Shown here piece by piece: positions 1-8,478 of a stretch of 44,396 nucleotides of DNA (position 1 is its first letter; each line of letters begins with the position of its first letter). The notes under the pieces were generated by a model. It was not told the DNA's origin. It worked only from the letters and a program-made list of their open reading frames with translations, and made no database searches. The stretch is from the NCBI GenBank assembly GCA_046047615.1, contig JBJOHO010000003.1:1-44396 (forward strand), written 5' to 3'. Made by a program: the position numbers and the translations under genes. Source of the stretch: ZC4RG30 sp046047615. Lineage in GTDB: Bacteria > Pseudomonadota > Gammaproteobacteria > Steroidobacterales > Steroidobacteraceae.

Positions 1-614
1 GGCTGGGTTACCAGCACCGGGATGACGTGAATCCGGTCCCGATCGAGGAAACGCTGGACGCGCTGACCGATCTGGTGCGCGCGGGCAAGGTCCGCCACGC
101 GGGTCTCTCCAATGAAACACCTTGGGGCCTGCACCGATACCTGCAATTGGCCGAGGCGGGTGACCGCGTGCGCGTGGCGTCGATCCAGAACCCCTACAGC
201 CTGCTCAACCGCAGCTTCGAGATCGGCCTTGCCGAAATGGCGATCCGCGAAGAGGTGGGCCTGCTGGCCTATTCGCCGCTGGCCTTCGGTGTGCTGACGG
301 GCAAGTTCCTGGGCGGCGCGCGGCCGCCACAGTCACGCATCGCGCGCTGGTCCCGCTTCTCGCGCTACAGCAACCCGCAGGCCGAGCAGGCCACTGCCGC
401 CTATGCCGAAGTCGCGCGCAAGCACGGCCTCGACATGACGCAGATGGCGCTGGCCTTCGTGCGCAAGCAGCGCTTCGTGACCAGCGTGCTGGTGGGCGCA
501 ACGACGATGGAGCAGTTGCGGGTCAACCTGGCCAGCGCGCAACTGACGCTGGACAACGCGGTGCTGGCGGAGCTCGACGCGGTTCACCGCGCGCAGCCGA
601 ATCCTTGTCCCTGA
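1..614 (+). CDS. tas: Tas-like aldo/keto reductase, C-terminal part
   Basis: This is the last 203 codons of an NADP(H)-dependent aldo/keto reductase; the reading frame is open from base 3, so the gene begins outside the window. Visible family blocks are GLSNETPWG, IQNPYSLLNRSFEIGLAE, LLAYSPLAFGVLTGKF and the C-terminal cofactor segment VLVGATTMEQLRVN. These match the E. coli Tas (YgdS-like) branch closely in order and spacing. The catalytic Tyr/Lys/His part lies in the missing N-terminal half, so activity cannot be judged. In the family such enzymes reduce aldehydes and ketones in the cytosol; the substrate here is unknown. It is followed 71 bases later by a secreted esterase that has its own candidate promoter. 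Confidence 0.93.
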   Translation, partial: LGYQHRDDVNPVPIEETLDALTDLVRAGKVRHAGLSNETPWGLHRYLQLAEAGDRVRVASIQNPYSLLNRSFEIGLAEMAIREEVGLLAYSPLAFGVLTGKFLGGARPPQSRIARWSRFSRYSNPQAEQATAAYAEVARKHGLDMTQMALAFVRKQRFVTSVLVGATTMEQLRVNLASAQLTLDNAVLAELDAVHRAQPNPCP

Positions 615-620
615 GCCGGC

Positions 621-649
621 TTGCCCGACTCGTCCGCCTCCCCTAGTCT
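621..649 (+). promoter_or_regulatory. candidate sigma-70 promoter of the esterase gene
   Basis: TTGCCC (621-626) and TAGTCT (644-649) are separated by exactly 17 bases. The predicted transcript would start near 656, giving a leader of about 30 bases with the ribosome site GGGGGAA just before the ATG at 686. The -10 matches consensus at only three positions, so this is a moderate-quality prediction. Confidence 0.4.
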
Positions 650-685
650 CGGTGCAAACAGACCGCGCAACGCGGCGGGGGAAGC

Positions 686-1705
686 ATGCGAAGACTGATC
701 GGGGCAATTGCCGCCGTGCTGGCGCTGTGTGGCCTGTTCGTGACCGCCGAGGCTGCCGCCCCGCAAGGCACGCTGGAAAAGATCCGCGTCCACAGCCCGG
801 CCCTCGAGGGCAACCTGCAGGGAAACGAGGCCACGCGCGACGTCTGGGTCTACCTGCCACCGGGCTATGGCAAGGGCCGCCAGCGCTATCCGGTGGTGTA
901 CTTCCTGCACGGCTATGCGGTCACGGCAGACGTCTATGTCGACAGCGTGCTGAAGATCCCCGCCAGCACCGATGCCGCGATGGCCGCCGGCGCGCGCCAC
1001 GCCATCATCGTCATGCCGGATGCCTTCACGCGTTTCGGCGGCAGCTTCTATTCCAGTTCGCCCACCATCGGTGACTGGGAGCGCTGGATCGCCCGCGACA
1101 TGGTGGCTTACGTCGACAGCCACTACCGCACGATTGCCCGTCCCGGTGGGCGCGGCCTGTCGGGCCATTCGATGGGTGGCTATGGCACCTTGCGCATCGG
1201 CATGAAGTACCCGGAGGTCTTCGGCGCGCTGTATGCCATGAGCTCTGCGGTGGGCCTGTCGGCGCCTTCAGCAGAGGTCAGCAAGGCGCAGCACGCGCGC
1301 ATGGCCGAGGGCATCAAGACCGAGGCGCGCAGCTTCGTGAATTCGGTGCAGTCGCAGGCCTCGGCCTGGGCGCCGAACACGCAGAACCCGCCGTACTACT
1401 TCGACCTGCCCTTCGATGCCGACGGCAAGGTCGTGCCGGGTGTCGCGGAGCGTTGGCCCGCCAATTCGCCCAAGGTCATGGTGGACCAGTACGTGCCGGC
1501 GCTGAAGGGCTACCGCGGGCTCATGCTCGACGTGGGCAACGAAGACGGCCTGCAGGCGGGCAATGCGGAGTTCGTGGCCACGCTCACGCGGCTGGGCATC
1601 GCGCACCAGTACGAGGTCTACGAGGGCAACCACGGCAACCGCGTGGGCGCGCGCTTCATCTCGCACGTGCTGCCGTTCTTCGCGCGGCATCTCGACACGA
1701 AGTGA
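686..1705 (+). CDS. secreted alpha/beta-hydrolase, putative esterase (esterase D family)
   Basis: A 339-residue protein with a classical Sec signal peptide (MRRLIGAIAAVLALCGLFV, cleavage near the AEAAA stretch), so it should be periplasmic or secreted. The mature part is a PF00756-type alpha/beta hydrolase: an early strand with VYLPPGYG, then YPVVYFLHGYA for the oxyanion region, and the nucleophile elbow GHSMGGYG. A late Asp (LDVGNEDG) and His (YEGNHGNR) are suitable for the rest of the triad. Relatives include S-formylglutathione hydrolases, feruloyl esterases and mycolyltransferase-like enzymes; the substrate cannot be read from sequence. GGGGGAA precedes the ATG. It heads a run of same-strand genes that ends in a sugar-oxidation module, so a carbohydrate ester is a possible substrate (inference). 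Confidence 0.88.
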   Translation: MRRLIGAIAAVLALCGLFVTAEAAAPQGTLEKIRVHSPALEGNLQGNEATRDVWVYLPPGYGKGRQRYPVVYFLHGYAVTADVYVDSVLKIPASTDAAMAAGARHAIIVMPDAFTRFGGSFYSSSPTIGDWERWIARDMVAYVDSHYRTIARPGGRGLSGHSMGGYGTLRIGMKYPEVFGALYAMSSAVGLSAPSAEVSKAQHARMAEGIKTEARSFVNSVQSQASAWAPNTQNPPYYFDLPFDADGKVVPGVAERWPANSPKVMVDQYVPALKGYRGLMLDVGNEDGLQAGNAEFVATLTRLGIAHQYEVYEGNHGNRVGARFISHVLPFFARHLDTK

Positions 1706-1713
1706 GTGCCGGC

Positions 1714-2301
1714 ATGCCCACGCAGGACAGCCGCGTCACGGTGCACATGGTGGCCAGTCTCGACGGCTTCATCGCACGCCGGGATGGCAGCACCGACTGG
1801 ATGCACACGGCCGATGAGTACGCTGCGGGCGAAGTGCTGTCCGCAGCGGACATCGCGGCCTTCCTGGGTGGCATCGACGCCTACGTGATGGGTTCACGCA
1901 CCTACGAGACCGCCCTGGGTTTCGAGCGGGCTGGCCACGGTTGGGCTTATGGCGACACGCCGGTGCATGTGCTGACGCACCGCGAGCTGCCGCGCACGCG
2001 CGACACTGTCAGCCTGCATGCGGGCGATCTGCAGGACCTGCTGCAACGCTGGCGCACGCAGTACCGCAACCTGTGGGTCGTCGGTGGCAGCGAGGTCTGC
2101 GGCGAGTGCCTGCGCCGCGGCCTCGCAGACGAGCTGCGCTGGTCGATCCTGCCGGTGCTGATCGGCGAAGGCCTGGCTTTCCTGGCGCCGCCGGGTGCCG
2201 CGACGGCCCTGCACCTGCGCGAGGTAAAGGCCTACCGGGATGGCATGGTGGGCCTGCACTACGACGTGAAGCGCATGACAGCCGCGGCCAGCGCGGAGTA
2301 G
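1714..2301 (+). CDS. dihydrofolate reductase-family protein (RibD C-terminal domain)
   Basis: A 195-residue single-domain protein of the RibD C-terminal / DHFR-like superfamily (PF01872). It shows the start VTVHMVASLDGFIA, the middle motif YVMGSRTYE and the NADPH-site motif LWVVGGSEV, followed by ILPVLIGEG. Stand-alone members are common in bacteria and are mostly uncharacterised reductases, not true folate or riboflavin enzymes. The ATG at 1714 is preferred because the family begins just before the VHMVASLDG strand and it sits 8 bases after the esterase stop; the ribosome site is weak, suggesting translational coupling. No riboflavin gene is nearby, so a riboflavin role is unlikely. Confidence 0.88.
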   Translation: MPTQDSRVTVHMVASLDGFIARRDGSTDWMHTADEYAAGEVLSAADIAAFLGGIDAYVMGSRTYETALGFERAGHGWAYGDTPVHVLTHRELPRTRDTVSLHAGDLQDLLQRWRTQYRNLWVVGGSEVCGECLRRGLADELRWSILPVLIGEGLAFLAPPGAATALHLREVKAYRDGMVGLHYDVKRMTAAASAE

Positions 2302-2358
2302 CCTGCGCAACAAAGAACGACGCGCAGCCCCCCCGGGGCGCGCCAGAGGGGAGATGCA

Positions 2359-2973
2359 ATGGACGACTTCGCCGTCATGGACCGTCGCGCACTGCTGCAT
2401 CGCGCGATCCTGCTGCTGGGCGCGGGTGCCCTGGCCTCCTGCGATCTGCTGCCGGCCGGCAAGGCCGGTGGTGCGGCGCTGGACGAGACCCAACGCAAGC
2501 TGCTCGAGGCCTTTGCGGACACGCTGATCCCGGCCACGGCCACCCCGGGTGCGCTGGCCGCTGGCGTGCCGGACGTGCTGGCGCAGCTTTACGCCGAGTG
2601 GGCCGCGCCGGCCACGCGCGAGGCCTTGGCAGGCGCGCTCTCGCGCCTCGATGCCGCCGCCCAATCGCAGGCGGGCCAGGGCTTCCTCGCGCTCGACGCC
2701 GCGGCACGGCAGCGCTTTCTCGCGGCCCATGACAAGGCTGCGCTGGTGCCCGTGCCGGCACCACCCGGGGCACACAGGGGCACGCTGATCGCGCCGGCCG
2801 TGTTCGTGCAGGACATCGGCTATCACCGGCTGAAGGAATTGGTCGTGTGCATCCACTACGCCAGCCAGGTGGGCCTGTCGGCCGAGCTGGAGTACCAGCA
2901 TGTGCCTGGGCCCTGGCAGCCCTCGGTCGCCGTGACTGCAGCCACAAAGCCGGCCGCCGGCCCCAACCCCTGA
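2359..2973 (+). CDS. gluconate 2-dehydrogenase subunit 3-like small subunit (LacC-like)
   Basis: A 204-residue protein of the PF13618 type, the small subunit that accompanies GMC-type membrane or periplasmic sugar dehydrogenases. The N-terminus carries a twin-arginine motif (DRRALLHRA, Arg9-Arg10), a hydrophobic stretch, then LASC with Cys28 as a possible lipobox, so it may be a Tat-exported lipoprotein. The body has the family phrases LLEAFADTLIPAT and a late HYASQVG helix. In characterised relatives this subunit carries the Tat signal for the flavoprotein subunit, which itself lacks one. The GMC gene follows after 18 bases, and its product indeed shows no signal peptide. GGGGAG precedes the ATG at 2359; ATG 2377 is a weaker alternative that would still keep the RR motif. 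Confidence 0.85.
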   Translation: MDDFAVMDRRALLHRAILLLGAGALASCDLLPAGKAGGAALDETQRKLLEAFADTLIPATATPGALAAGVPDVLAQLYAEWAAPATREALAGALSRLDAAAQSQAGQGFLALDAAARQRFLAAHDKAALVPVPAPPGAHRGTLIAPAVFVQDIGYHRLKELVVCIHYASQVGLSAELEYQHVPGPWQPSVAVTAATKPAAGPNP

Positions 2974-2991
2974 ACCCAGGACGCAACACCC

Positions 2992-4683
2992 ATGTCATTC
3001 GATGCCATCGTGATCGGTTCGGGAATGAGCGGCGGATTCGCGGCCAAGGAACTCTGCGAGCGCGGCCTGAAGGTGCTGCTGCTGGAGCGTGGTCGCGACA
3101 TGGATCCGAAGAAGGATTCGACGGACCACCTCATGCCCTGGGAACTGCCGCTGGGCAATCGCGTGCCTGAAGAGGAAGTCGCGCGGGACTACGCGGTGCA
3201 GAGCCAGTGCTATGCGTTCACTGCCGCCACCCAGAAGTTCTGGGCCAAGGACAGCGAGCAGCCCTACAGCACGCCGGACGACAAACCCTTCAGCTGGATC
3301 CGCGGCAACCATCTGGGCGGCCGCTCGGTCATGTGGGGCCGGCAGAGCTACCGCCTGTCGCAGATGGACTTCGAGGCCAACGCGAAAGATGGCCATGGTT
3401 GCGACTGGCCGATCCGCTATGCGGACCTCGCGCCGTGGTACGACCACGTGGAGCGTTTCATCGGTGTGGCTGGCTCGAAGGAAGGCCTGCCGCAGCTGCC
3501 GGACGGCGAGTTCCTGCCACCCTTCGAGCTCAACGACGCCGAGAAACTGCTGAAGGCCAAGGTCGAGGCCAGCTTCCCGGGGCGCAAGGTCATCTCGGGG
3601 CGCGCCGCGAACCTCTCGGTGGCCCAGCCCCAGCACACGGAGCTTGGCCGCAGCAGCTGCCAGAACCGTTCAATCTGTGAACGCGCCTGCCGCTTCGGGG
3701 CCTACCACTCCAGCCTGAACTCTTCGCTGCCGGCGGCCCGGCGCACCGGCAACCTGACGGTGGTGACCGATGCCATCGTCGAGTCGCTGGTGCACGACCC
3801 TAAGACCGGCCGAGTCTCGGCAGTGCGCGTGATTGATGCCAAGACCAACGAGGGGCGCACTTACGAGGCGCGCATCGTCTTCCTCAATGCGTCGACGATC
3901 GGCTCCGCGCAGATCCTGTTGAACTCCGCCTCCGCGGCGCATCCGCGCGGCCTGGCCAACGGTTCGGACCAGGTGGGCCGCAACCTCATGGACCACCTCT
4001 ACGGCATGCTCACCGTTGCCCGGTTCCCGGGTCCGGAGGACAACTACTACGTGGGTCGTCGTCCCACGGGCTTGTACATCCCCCGTTTCCGCAATGTCAG
4101 CGAGCAGGCACAGGGCTATGTGCGCGGTTATGGCTACCAGGGCGGCGTGTCGCGTGCGCCGTGGAAATCGCTGGCCCTGCAGCCCGGCCTGGTGGGCGCG
4201 GACCTGAAGCAGGCAGCGGGCACCTTGGGTCCGTGGATGGCGACGCTGGTGGGCTTCGGCGAAATCCTGCCCTATGCCCACAACCGCATGACCCTGCACG
4301 CCACGCGCAAGGACAAGTGGGGCATTCCCATCCCGCACATCGAGTTCACGATGGGCGCCAACGAACTGGCCATGAAGCAGCAGATCCAGGACGACGGCCG
4401 CGCCATGCTGGAAGCGGCGGGCGCGCAGGTGGTGATGCAGACCGATTCGTTGGCGCCGCCGGGGCTGGGCATCCACGAGATGGGCTCGGCGCGCATGGGC
4501 CGCGATCCGGCCACCTCGGTGTTGAACCAGTACAACCAGGCCCACGAAGTGCCCAACCTGTTCATCACCGACGGTTCGGCCATGGCCTCGTCCGGCTGCC
4601 AGAACCCGTCGCTCACCTACATGGCGATGTCGGCCCGCGCCGCGCACCATGCCGTGGAGTTCATGAAGGCTGGCAAGCTGTAG
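2992..4683 (+). CDS. GMC-family FAD oxidoreductase, probable glycoside 3-dehydrogenase large subunit
   Basis: A 563-residue glucose-methanol-choline flavoprotein. The FAD-binding GSGMSGG motif lies at residues 8-14 in the first beta-alpha-beta unit, and a GGRSVMWGRQ segment follows. The C-terminal GMC block contains GIHEMGSARMG, the FAD segment NLFITDGSAMASSGCQNP and SLTYMAMSARA, with a His and an Asn placed as the usual catalytic pair. Length and gene order (small subunit, then GMC) match gluconate/2-keto-gluconate dehydrogenases and the LacA subunit of glucoside 3-dehydrogenases. The neighbouring ThuA gene favours 3-keto-glycoside formation over gluconate oxidation (inference). No cytochrome c subunit is encoded nearby, so the electron acceptor must be supplied elsewhere or be a soluble cytochrome or quinone. 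Confidence 0.9.
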   Translation: MSFDAIVIGSGMSGGFAAKELCERGLKVLLLERGRDMDPKKDSTDHLMPWELPLGNRVPEEEVARDYAVQSQCYAFTAATQKFWAKDSEQPYSTPDDKPFSWIRGNHLGGRSVMWGRQSYRLSQMDFEANAKDGHGCDWPIRYADLAPWYDHVERFIGVAGSKEGLPQLPDGEFLPPFELNDAEKLLKAKVEASFPGRKVISGRAANLSVAQPQHTELGRSSCQNRSICERACRFGAYHSSLNSSLPAARRTGNLTVVTDAIVESLVHDPKTGRVSAVRVIDAKTNEGRTYEARIVFLNASTIGSAQILLNSASAAHPRGLANGSDQVGRNLMDHLYGMLTVARFPGPEDNYYVGRRPTGLYIPRFRNVSEQAQGYVRGYGYQGGVSRAPWKSLALQPGLVGADLKQAAGTLGPWMATLVGFGEILPYAHNRMTLHATRKDKWGIPIPHIEFTMGANELAMKQQIQDDGRAMLEAAGAQVVMQTDSLAPPGLGIHEMGSARMGRDPATSVLNQYNQAHEVPNLFITDGSAMASSGCQNPSLTYMAMSARAAHHAVEFMKAGKL

Positions 4684-4699
4684 GCGGGAGACCGACCCC

Positions 4700-5839
4700 A
4701 TGAAGACCGAACGCGCTGCCGGCCCCCTGTTCGTCACCGCGGTGGCGATGCTCGGCCTGCTGTCTTCGATGGGGGCAGCACGCGCGGCTCCTGCATCGCG
4801 GCTGCTTGACTGTCCGCTGCGCGATGCGCCGCTGTCGGTCGAGTCGCCGTTCATCGACGTGCTGCTGAACCCGGCCGCACGCGCGATGGCGCAGGAGGCC
4901 AGCGGCAAGGACTTTTCGACGCTGCCGCCGCTGTTCACGGGCACCACGCCGCCCACCTTCGCGGCCATCGTCACCCTGCGCGAAGCGGTGGCCTTTGCCG
5001 GTGGGGATGCCGCCGCCTTGCCCGCACTCGATGCCCGGCTGCGTGCCCTGCCTGTGACCGAAGCGGACCGCCGCGCCCGCTGCGCGCGCTATGACGAAGA
5101 ACGCCCGGCGCTCGAGGTGCCTCGCGGCAAGCCTGCGCTGCTGCTGTTCGAGAAGATCAACGGCTTCAAGGACACGCCCTCGGTCGATGCCGCCCGCGTG
5201 GCCCTGCAAGCCTTGGCTGCACGTGAAGGCTGGACGCTGGTCGTGACCGACAAGGCCGGTGTCTTCAAGCCGCGCCTGCTGCGCCGTTTCGATGCGGTGG
5301 TCTGGAACAACATTTCAGGTGACGTGCTCACGCTGACGCAACGTCGCGCCTTCCAGGACTACCTGCAGCGCGGCGGTGGCTTCGTCGGGTTGCATGGCTC
5401 CGCGGGCGACCCCGCCTATTTCTGGGACTGGTACGCCGATGGTTTGCTGGGCGCACGTTTCGCCGGCCACCCGACCGACCCGCAGTTCCAGGAGGCGCGC
5501 ATCACGGTCGACACGCAGCATCCGCTGGCGGCCGGCCTGCCCACCGACTGGCGCATGACGGACGAGTGGTACTCGTTCCGCAGCAACCCGCGCGCGGTGG
5601 GTGCGCAGGTGGTGCTCAGCCTGGATGAAAGCAGCTACACGCGCGTCAGCCAGTTCGGTGGCAACCTGACGATGGGCGACCACCCGCTGGCCTGGTCGCG
5701 CTGCATTGGCCGCGGCCGCATGTTCTATTCCGCCATCGGCCACCTGCCCGAGACCTACGCGCAGCCGCAGCATGTCACGCTGCTGACCAACGCCTTGCGC
5801 TGGGTGGCCTTGGCACAAAGCGCTTGCAGTTCCCACTGA
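4700..5839 (+). CDS. secreted ThuA-domain protein
   Basis: A 379-residue protein with a hydrophobic signal-like N-terminus ending near AARAAPA. The ThuA/trehalose-utilisation domain (PF06283) occupies roughly residues 140-375. It begins with ALLLFEKINGFKDTPS and continues through DAVVWNNISGDVLT, GGGFVGLHGSAGD and the C-terminal HPLAWSRCIGRGRMFYSAIG. The first 130 residues are a less conserved Cys-containing extension. ThuA proteins have a glutamine-amidotransferase-like fold and, in rhizobia, take part in catabolism of 3-keto-trehalose and related sugars. Directly downstream of a GMC dehydrogenase pair and carrying an export signal, it most likely processes the keto-sugar in the periplasm (inference). 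GGGAG lies about 10 bases before the ATG. Confidence 0.87.
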   Translation: MKTERAAGPLFVTAVAMLGLLSSMGAARAAPASRLLDCPLRDAPLSVESPFIDVLLNPAARAMAQEASGKDFSTLPPLFTGTTPPTFAAIVTLREAVAFAGGDAAALPALDARLRALPVTEADRRARCARYDEERPALEVPRGKPALLLFEKINGFKDTPSVDAARVALQALAAREGWTLVVTDKAGVFKPRLLRRFDAVVWNNISGDVLTLTQRRAFQDYLQRGGGFVGLHGSAGDPAYFWDWYADGLLGARFAGHPTDPQFQEARITVDTQHPLAAGLPTDWRMTDEWYSFRSNPRAVGAQVVLSLDESSYTRVSQFGGNLTMGDHPLAWSRCIGRGRMFYSAIGHLPETYAQPQHVTLLTNALRWVALAQSACSSH

Positions 5840-5851
5840 GCGGAGGTGCCC

Positions 5852-6814
5852 ATGCTTGAACGTTACTGCACGGAACGTCTGGCACCGGCGCAAAAGATCC
5901 GCCGCTGGTGCGACTTTGGCAGCAGCACGCTGTCGCGTATGGCGGTGACGCCCTACCGGCCCGAGCGTTTCAGCGCCCAGCTGCTGCGTGCCACGCTCGG
6001 CGATGTCGGCATCACCCACATGACCTCCAACGCCGCGGTGGCCGAATCAGCGGAAGGCTGCGTGGGAGAATGGGCTGCAGCACACAATGGCGCGCTTGCC
6101 GTGACGTACTACAAGGCGGGCCACCTGCGCCTGATGCAGGGCGGGCGCACGCTCGAACTCGCCCCCGGCGATGTGGTGATTCGAGACCTTCGCCGGCGCT
6201 GGGTACAGGATGCGCACGAAGACTTCACGCTGATGACCGTGAAGATTCCGACGCAGGCCCTTCAGGCGGCGTTCCCGGATTTCGCGTCCTGCGTGATGGT
6301 GCCGCTGAAAGGTGAGGACCCGCGCGCGCGGCTGCTCTCGTCCCTGATCGAAAACCTTGGGCGCCTGGCTTTTGATGACCGTGCCCCCGCTGCGGTGGCG
6401 CCCGTCCATGACCTGTTGCGATCGGCGCTGCAGATCGCGTTCACGCCGCTGCGCGAGGGTCCGGGGCCCTCGGCGCCGCGGCTGCCTGCCGCGCTCGTCC
6501 GCCACGTCGATGAGCGGTTGTCGGATCCCGAACTCAGTGTTGCTGCCTTGGCGGCGGAGCTGGGAATGACCGTACGCAGCGTGCAGCGATTGTTCCACCA
6601 GGCGGGCACGACGCCGAAAGCCTGGATCCTGGAGCGTCGTCTCGCGCGGGCGGCGGACCACTTGCGAGCGGCGCCGGCGGACGGACGCGTCAACATCACC
6701 CAGCTGGCCTTGTCGCTGGGGTTCAATGACCCAGCTTATTTCAGCCGTGTGTTCCACCACGAGTTTGGCGTAACACCCACGGCGTTCCTGCGTCGGGAAC
6801 GGTCCCCGGCGTAG
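5852..6814 (+). CDS. AraC-family transcriptional regulator
   Basis: A 320-residue activator or repressor. The N-terminal half resembles the AraC-binding-like sensor domain (PF14525 type): VTYYKAGHLRLMQGG, then LAPGDVVIRDL. The C-terminal 100 residues form the double helix-turn-helix: LSVAALAAELGMTVRSVQRL as the first and ITQLALSLGFNDPAYFSRVF as the second, then FGVTPTAFLRRE. ATG 5852 is preferred over GTG 5846 because GGAGG at 5842-5846 is then correctly spaced. It lies 12 bases behind the ThuA gene, so it is probably co-transcribed and may control that operon. The O-demethylase gene 99 bases downstream is an alternative target; its own upstream region is a good place for a binding site. Confidence 0.92.
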   Translation: MLERYCTERLAPAQKIRRWCDFGSSTLSRMAVTPYRPERFSAQLLRATLGDVGITHMTSNAAVAESAEGCVGEWAAAHNGALAVTYYKAGHLRLMQGGRTLELAPGDVVIRDLRRRWVQDAHEDFTLMTVKIPTQALQAAFPDFASCVMVPLKGEDPRARLLSSLIENLGRLAFDDRAPAAVAPVHDLLRSALQIAFTPLREGPGPSAPRLPAALVRHVDERLSDPELSVAALAAELGMTVRSVQRLFHQAGTTPKAWILERRLARAADHLRAAPADGRVNITQLALSLGFNDPAYFSRVFHHEFGVTPTAFLRRERSPA

Positions 6815-6913
6815 CTGTCGTGTTTCTCCCGGTGCTGCCGTGTTCGTCCGAGCCACGGGGACGCGCAGCGGCTAGCGTCTTCATCCGGATTTGCAACGCC
6901 GAGCGGAGGCACG

Positions 6914-8284
6914 ATGACGCGGATGTCCCTGCAGCAGAAGATGGACCAGGCCGGTGGCGCACTACCGATGATGCGCAACTCGCAGACCGGTCCCTACGCC
7001 TTCCCCATACCAGCCGAGTTCTCCAATTGGCGCGACGAGCAGCGCGCCTGGCGCGAGGGCGTGGCGTTGATGGACCAGAGCTACCACATGACGGACCTGT
7101 ACCTGGAAGGTCCCGACACCCACCGTCTGGTGTCGCAGCTGGCGGTCAACAGTTTCAGCGGCTTTGGCGACAACAAGGCCAAGCAGTTCGTGGCCTGCGC
7201 GCCATCGGGCCACCTGATCGGCGACATGATCATCTTCGGTCTGGGTGTTCAGAAGGTGAACATCGTGGGCCGGCCCACGGTGGCCAACTGGGTGGAGTTC
7301 CACGCCCGCACGGGTGGCTACGACGTGCAGGTCGACCGCGACGAGCGCTCGCTGGCCAACCCGAAGCCCCGCAAGACCTTCCGCTTCGAGATCCAGGGAC
7401 CGCGTGCCTGGCAACTGATCGAAAAGCTCAACGGCGGGCCACTCGAGACACCGCGCTTCTTCACCATGGGCAGCCTGCAGGTGGCGGGCCGCCCCTACCG
7501 CTCGCTGCGCCACGGCATGGGGGGTGCGCCGGGCCTGGAGTTCTGGGGGCCAGTGGAGCAGGGTCCGGAAGTGAAGGCCGCCATCCTCGCAGCCGGTGCG
7601 GAGTTCGGCCTGCGGCAGGTGGGCGCTCGCGCCTATGCCAGCGCAGCGGTGGATTCGGGCTGGCTGCCCTGCCCGATGCCGGCGATCTACAGCGGCGAGG
7701 ACATGCGTCCCTACCGCGAATGGCTGGGCGCGGACAGCTTCGATGCCATTGCCTCGGTGGGCGGCAGCTTCCAGTCCGATCGACTGGAGGATTACTACTA
7801 CACGCCTTGGGACATTGATTACGGGCGGCTGATCCGCTTCGACCATGACTTCATCGGTCGCGAGGCCTTGCAGCGCATGTCCAACGACACCCACCGCCGC
7901 AAGGTGTCGCTGGTGTGGAACGCGGCCGATGCGCAGCGTGTGTACGGCAGCCTGGCCACGCCGGGTGCGAACGCCAAGTACATGGAGATGCCGGCCTTCC
8001 ACTATTCGAGCTACCAGTACGACGCCGTGCACGACGCCGCCGGACGGCGTGTGGGCATTGCTACCTACTCGTCGTTCCTGGCGCCGGATGGTGCCTGGGT
8101 GTCGCTGGCGGTGGTCGATGCCGACCAGGCGCGGCCAGGCCAAGAGCTGACGGTCGTGTGGGGCGAGCCGGGTGGCGGCTCGACCCGTCCGAACGTCGAA
8201 CGGCACGTGCAGACCGAGGTGCGGGCGACGGTGTCTGGCTGGCCGTTCTCGTCCTTGGCGCAGCAGGGTTACCGGCCGGGCTGA
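6914..8284 (+). CDS. ligM: LigM/DesA-like tetrahydrofolate-dependent O-demethylase (GcvT family)
   Basis: A 456-residue aminomethyltransferase-fold protein. Block by block it follows the sphingomonad vanillate/3-O-methylgallate demethylase LigM: MMRNSQTGPYAFP, EFSNWRDEQRAWREG, DQSYHMTDLY, NKAKQFVACAPSGHLIGD, RFEIQGPRAW, LRHGMGGAPGLEFWGP, AIYSGEDMRPYREWL, DYYYTPWDIDYG and KVSLVWN. Known relatives move an aryl methyl-ether methyl group to tetrahydrofolate, giving a phenol plus 5-methyl-THF in the cytosol. The length and continuous similarity separate it from GcvT proper, and no gcvP or gcvH is present. GGAGG precedes the ATG by 5 bases, and a TAGCGT -10-like sequence is at 6873-6878. The 3' end overlaps the opposite-strand zinc-finger gene by 16 bases. 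The exact substrate (vanillate, syringate or other) is unknown. Confidence 0.82.
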   Translation: MTRMSLQQKMDQAGGALPMMRNSQTGPYAFPIPAEFSNWRDEQRAWREGVALMDQSYHMTDLYLEGPDTHRLVSQLAVNSFSGFGDNKAKQFVACAPSGHLIGDMIIFGLGVQKVNIVGRPTVANWVEFHARTGGYDVQVDRDERSLANPKPRKTFRFEIQGPRAWQLIEKLNGGPLETPRFFTMGSLQVAGRPYRSLRHGMGGAPGLEFWGPVEQGPEVKAAILAAGAEFGLRQVGARAYASAAVDSGWLPCPMPAIYSGEDMRPYREWLGADSFDAIASVGGSFQSDRLEDYYYTPWDIDYGRLIRFDHDFIGREALQRMSNDTHRRKVSLVWNAADAQRVYGSLATPGANAKYMEMPAFHYSSYQYDAVHDAAGRRVGIATYSSFLAPDGAWVSLAVVDADQARPGQELTVVWGEPGGGSTRPNVERHVQTEVRATVSGWPFSSLAQQGYRPG

Positions 8285-8478
8285 GCTCCGGTGGGCGCGG
8301 AGGGCGCGGGCAGCAGGCCCGTGCCCTTGCAGCGGTAGCAGCTGACGGCTTCCAGCCGGCCGTCCTGCGGGCAGGTGGCGCAGCCGCGGCCGCAGCACAG
8401 CGACATGAGCGTGTGGCCGGCGCCGTTGCAGCCGGGGCAGGGCAGAGATGGCGTGGCGGCGACTACCGTCCGGTTCAT
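8269..8478 (-). CDS. small DnaJ-type zinc-finger protein, third gene of a VapBC operon
   Basis: A 69-residue cysteine-rich protein. It contains two DnaJ-style CxxCxGxG motifs (CPGCNGAG, residues 14-21; CYRCKGTG, residues 47-54) bracketing a third cluster, CCGRGCATC (residues 28-36). Eight to nine cysteines on so small a chain point to one or two structural zinc ions. Its ATG overlaps the vapC stop as ATGA, so it is translationally coupled to the toxin gene and is the last gene of the module. No catalytic domain is visible. DnaJ-like zinc fingers usually bind unfolded protein or act as small redox/scaffold parts; a role in toxin folding or regulation is a guess. It could also be an independent gene caught in the operon. 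Confidence 0.65.
   Translation of the reverse strand: MNRTVVAATPSLPCPGCNGAGHTLMSLCCGRGCATCPQDGRLEAVSCYRCKGTGLLPAPSAPTGAQPGR

Noticed and set aside
6914..8284. Annotation as glycine cleavage T protein or sarcosine dehydrogenase.
   Set aside because: The sequence follows LigM/DesA along its whole length, and no other glycine-cleavage genes are nearby.
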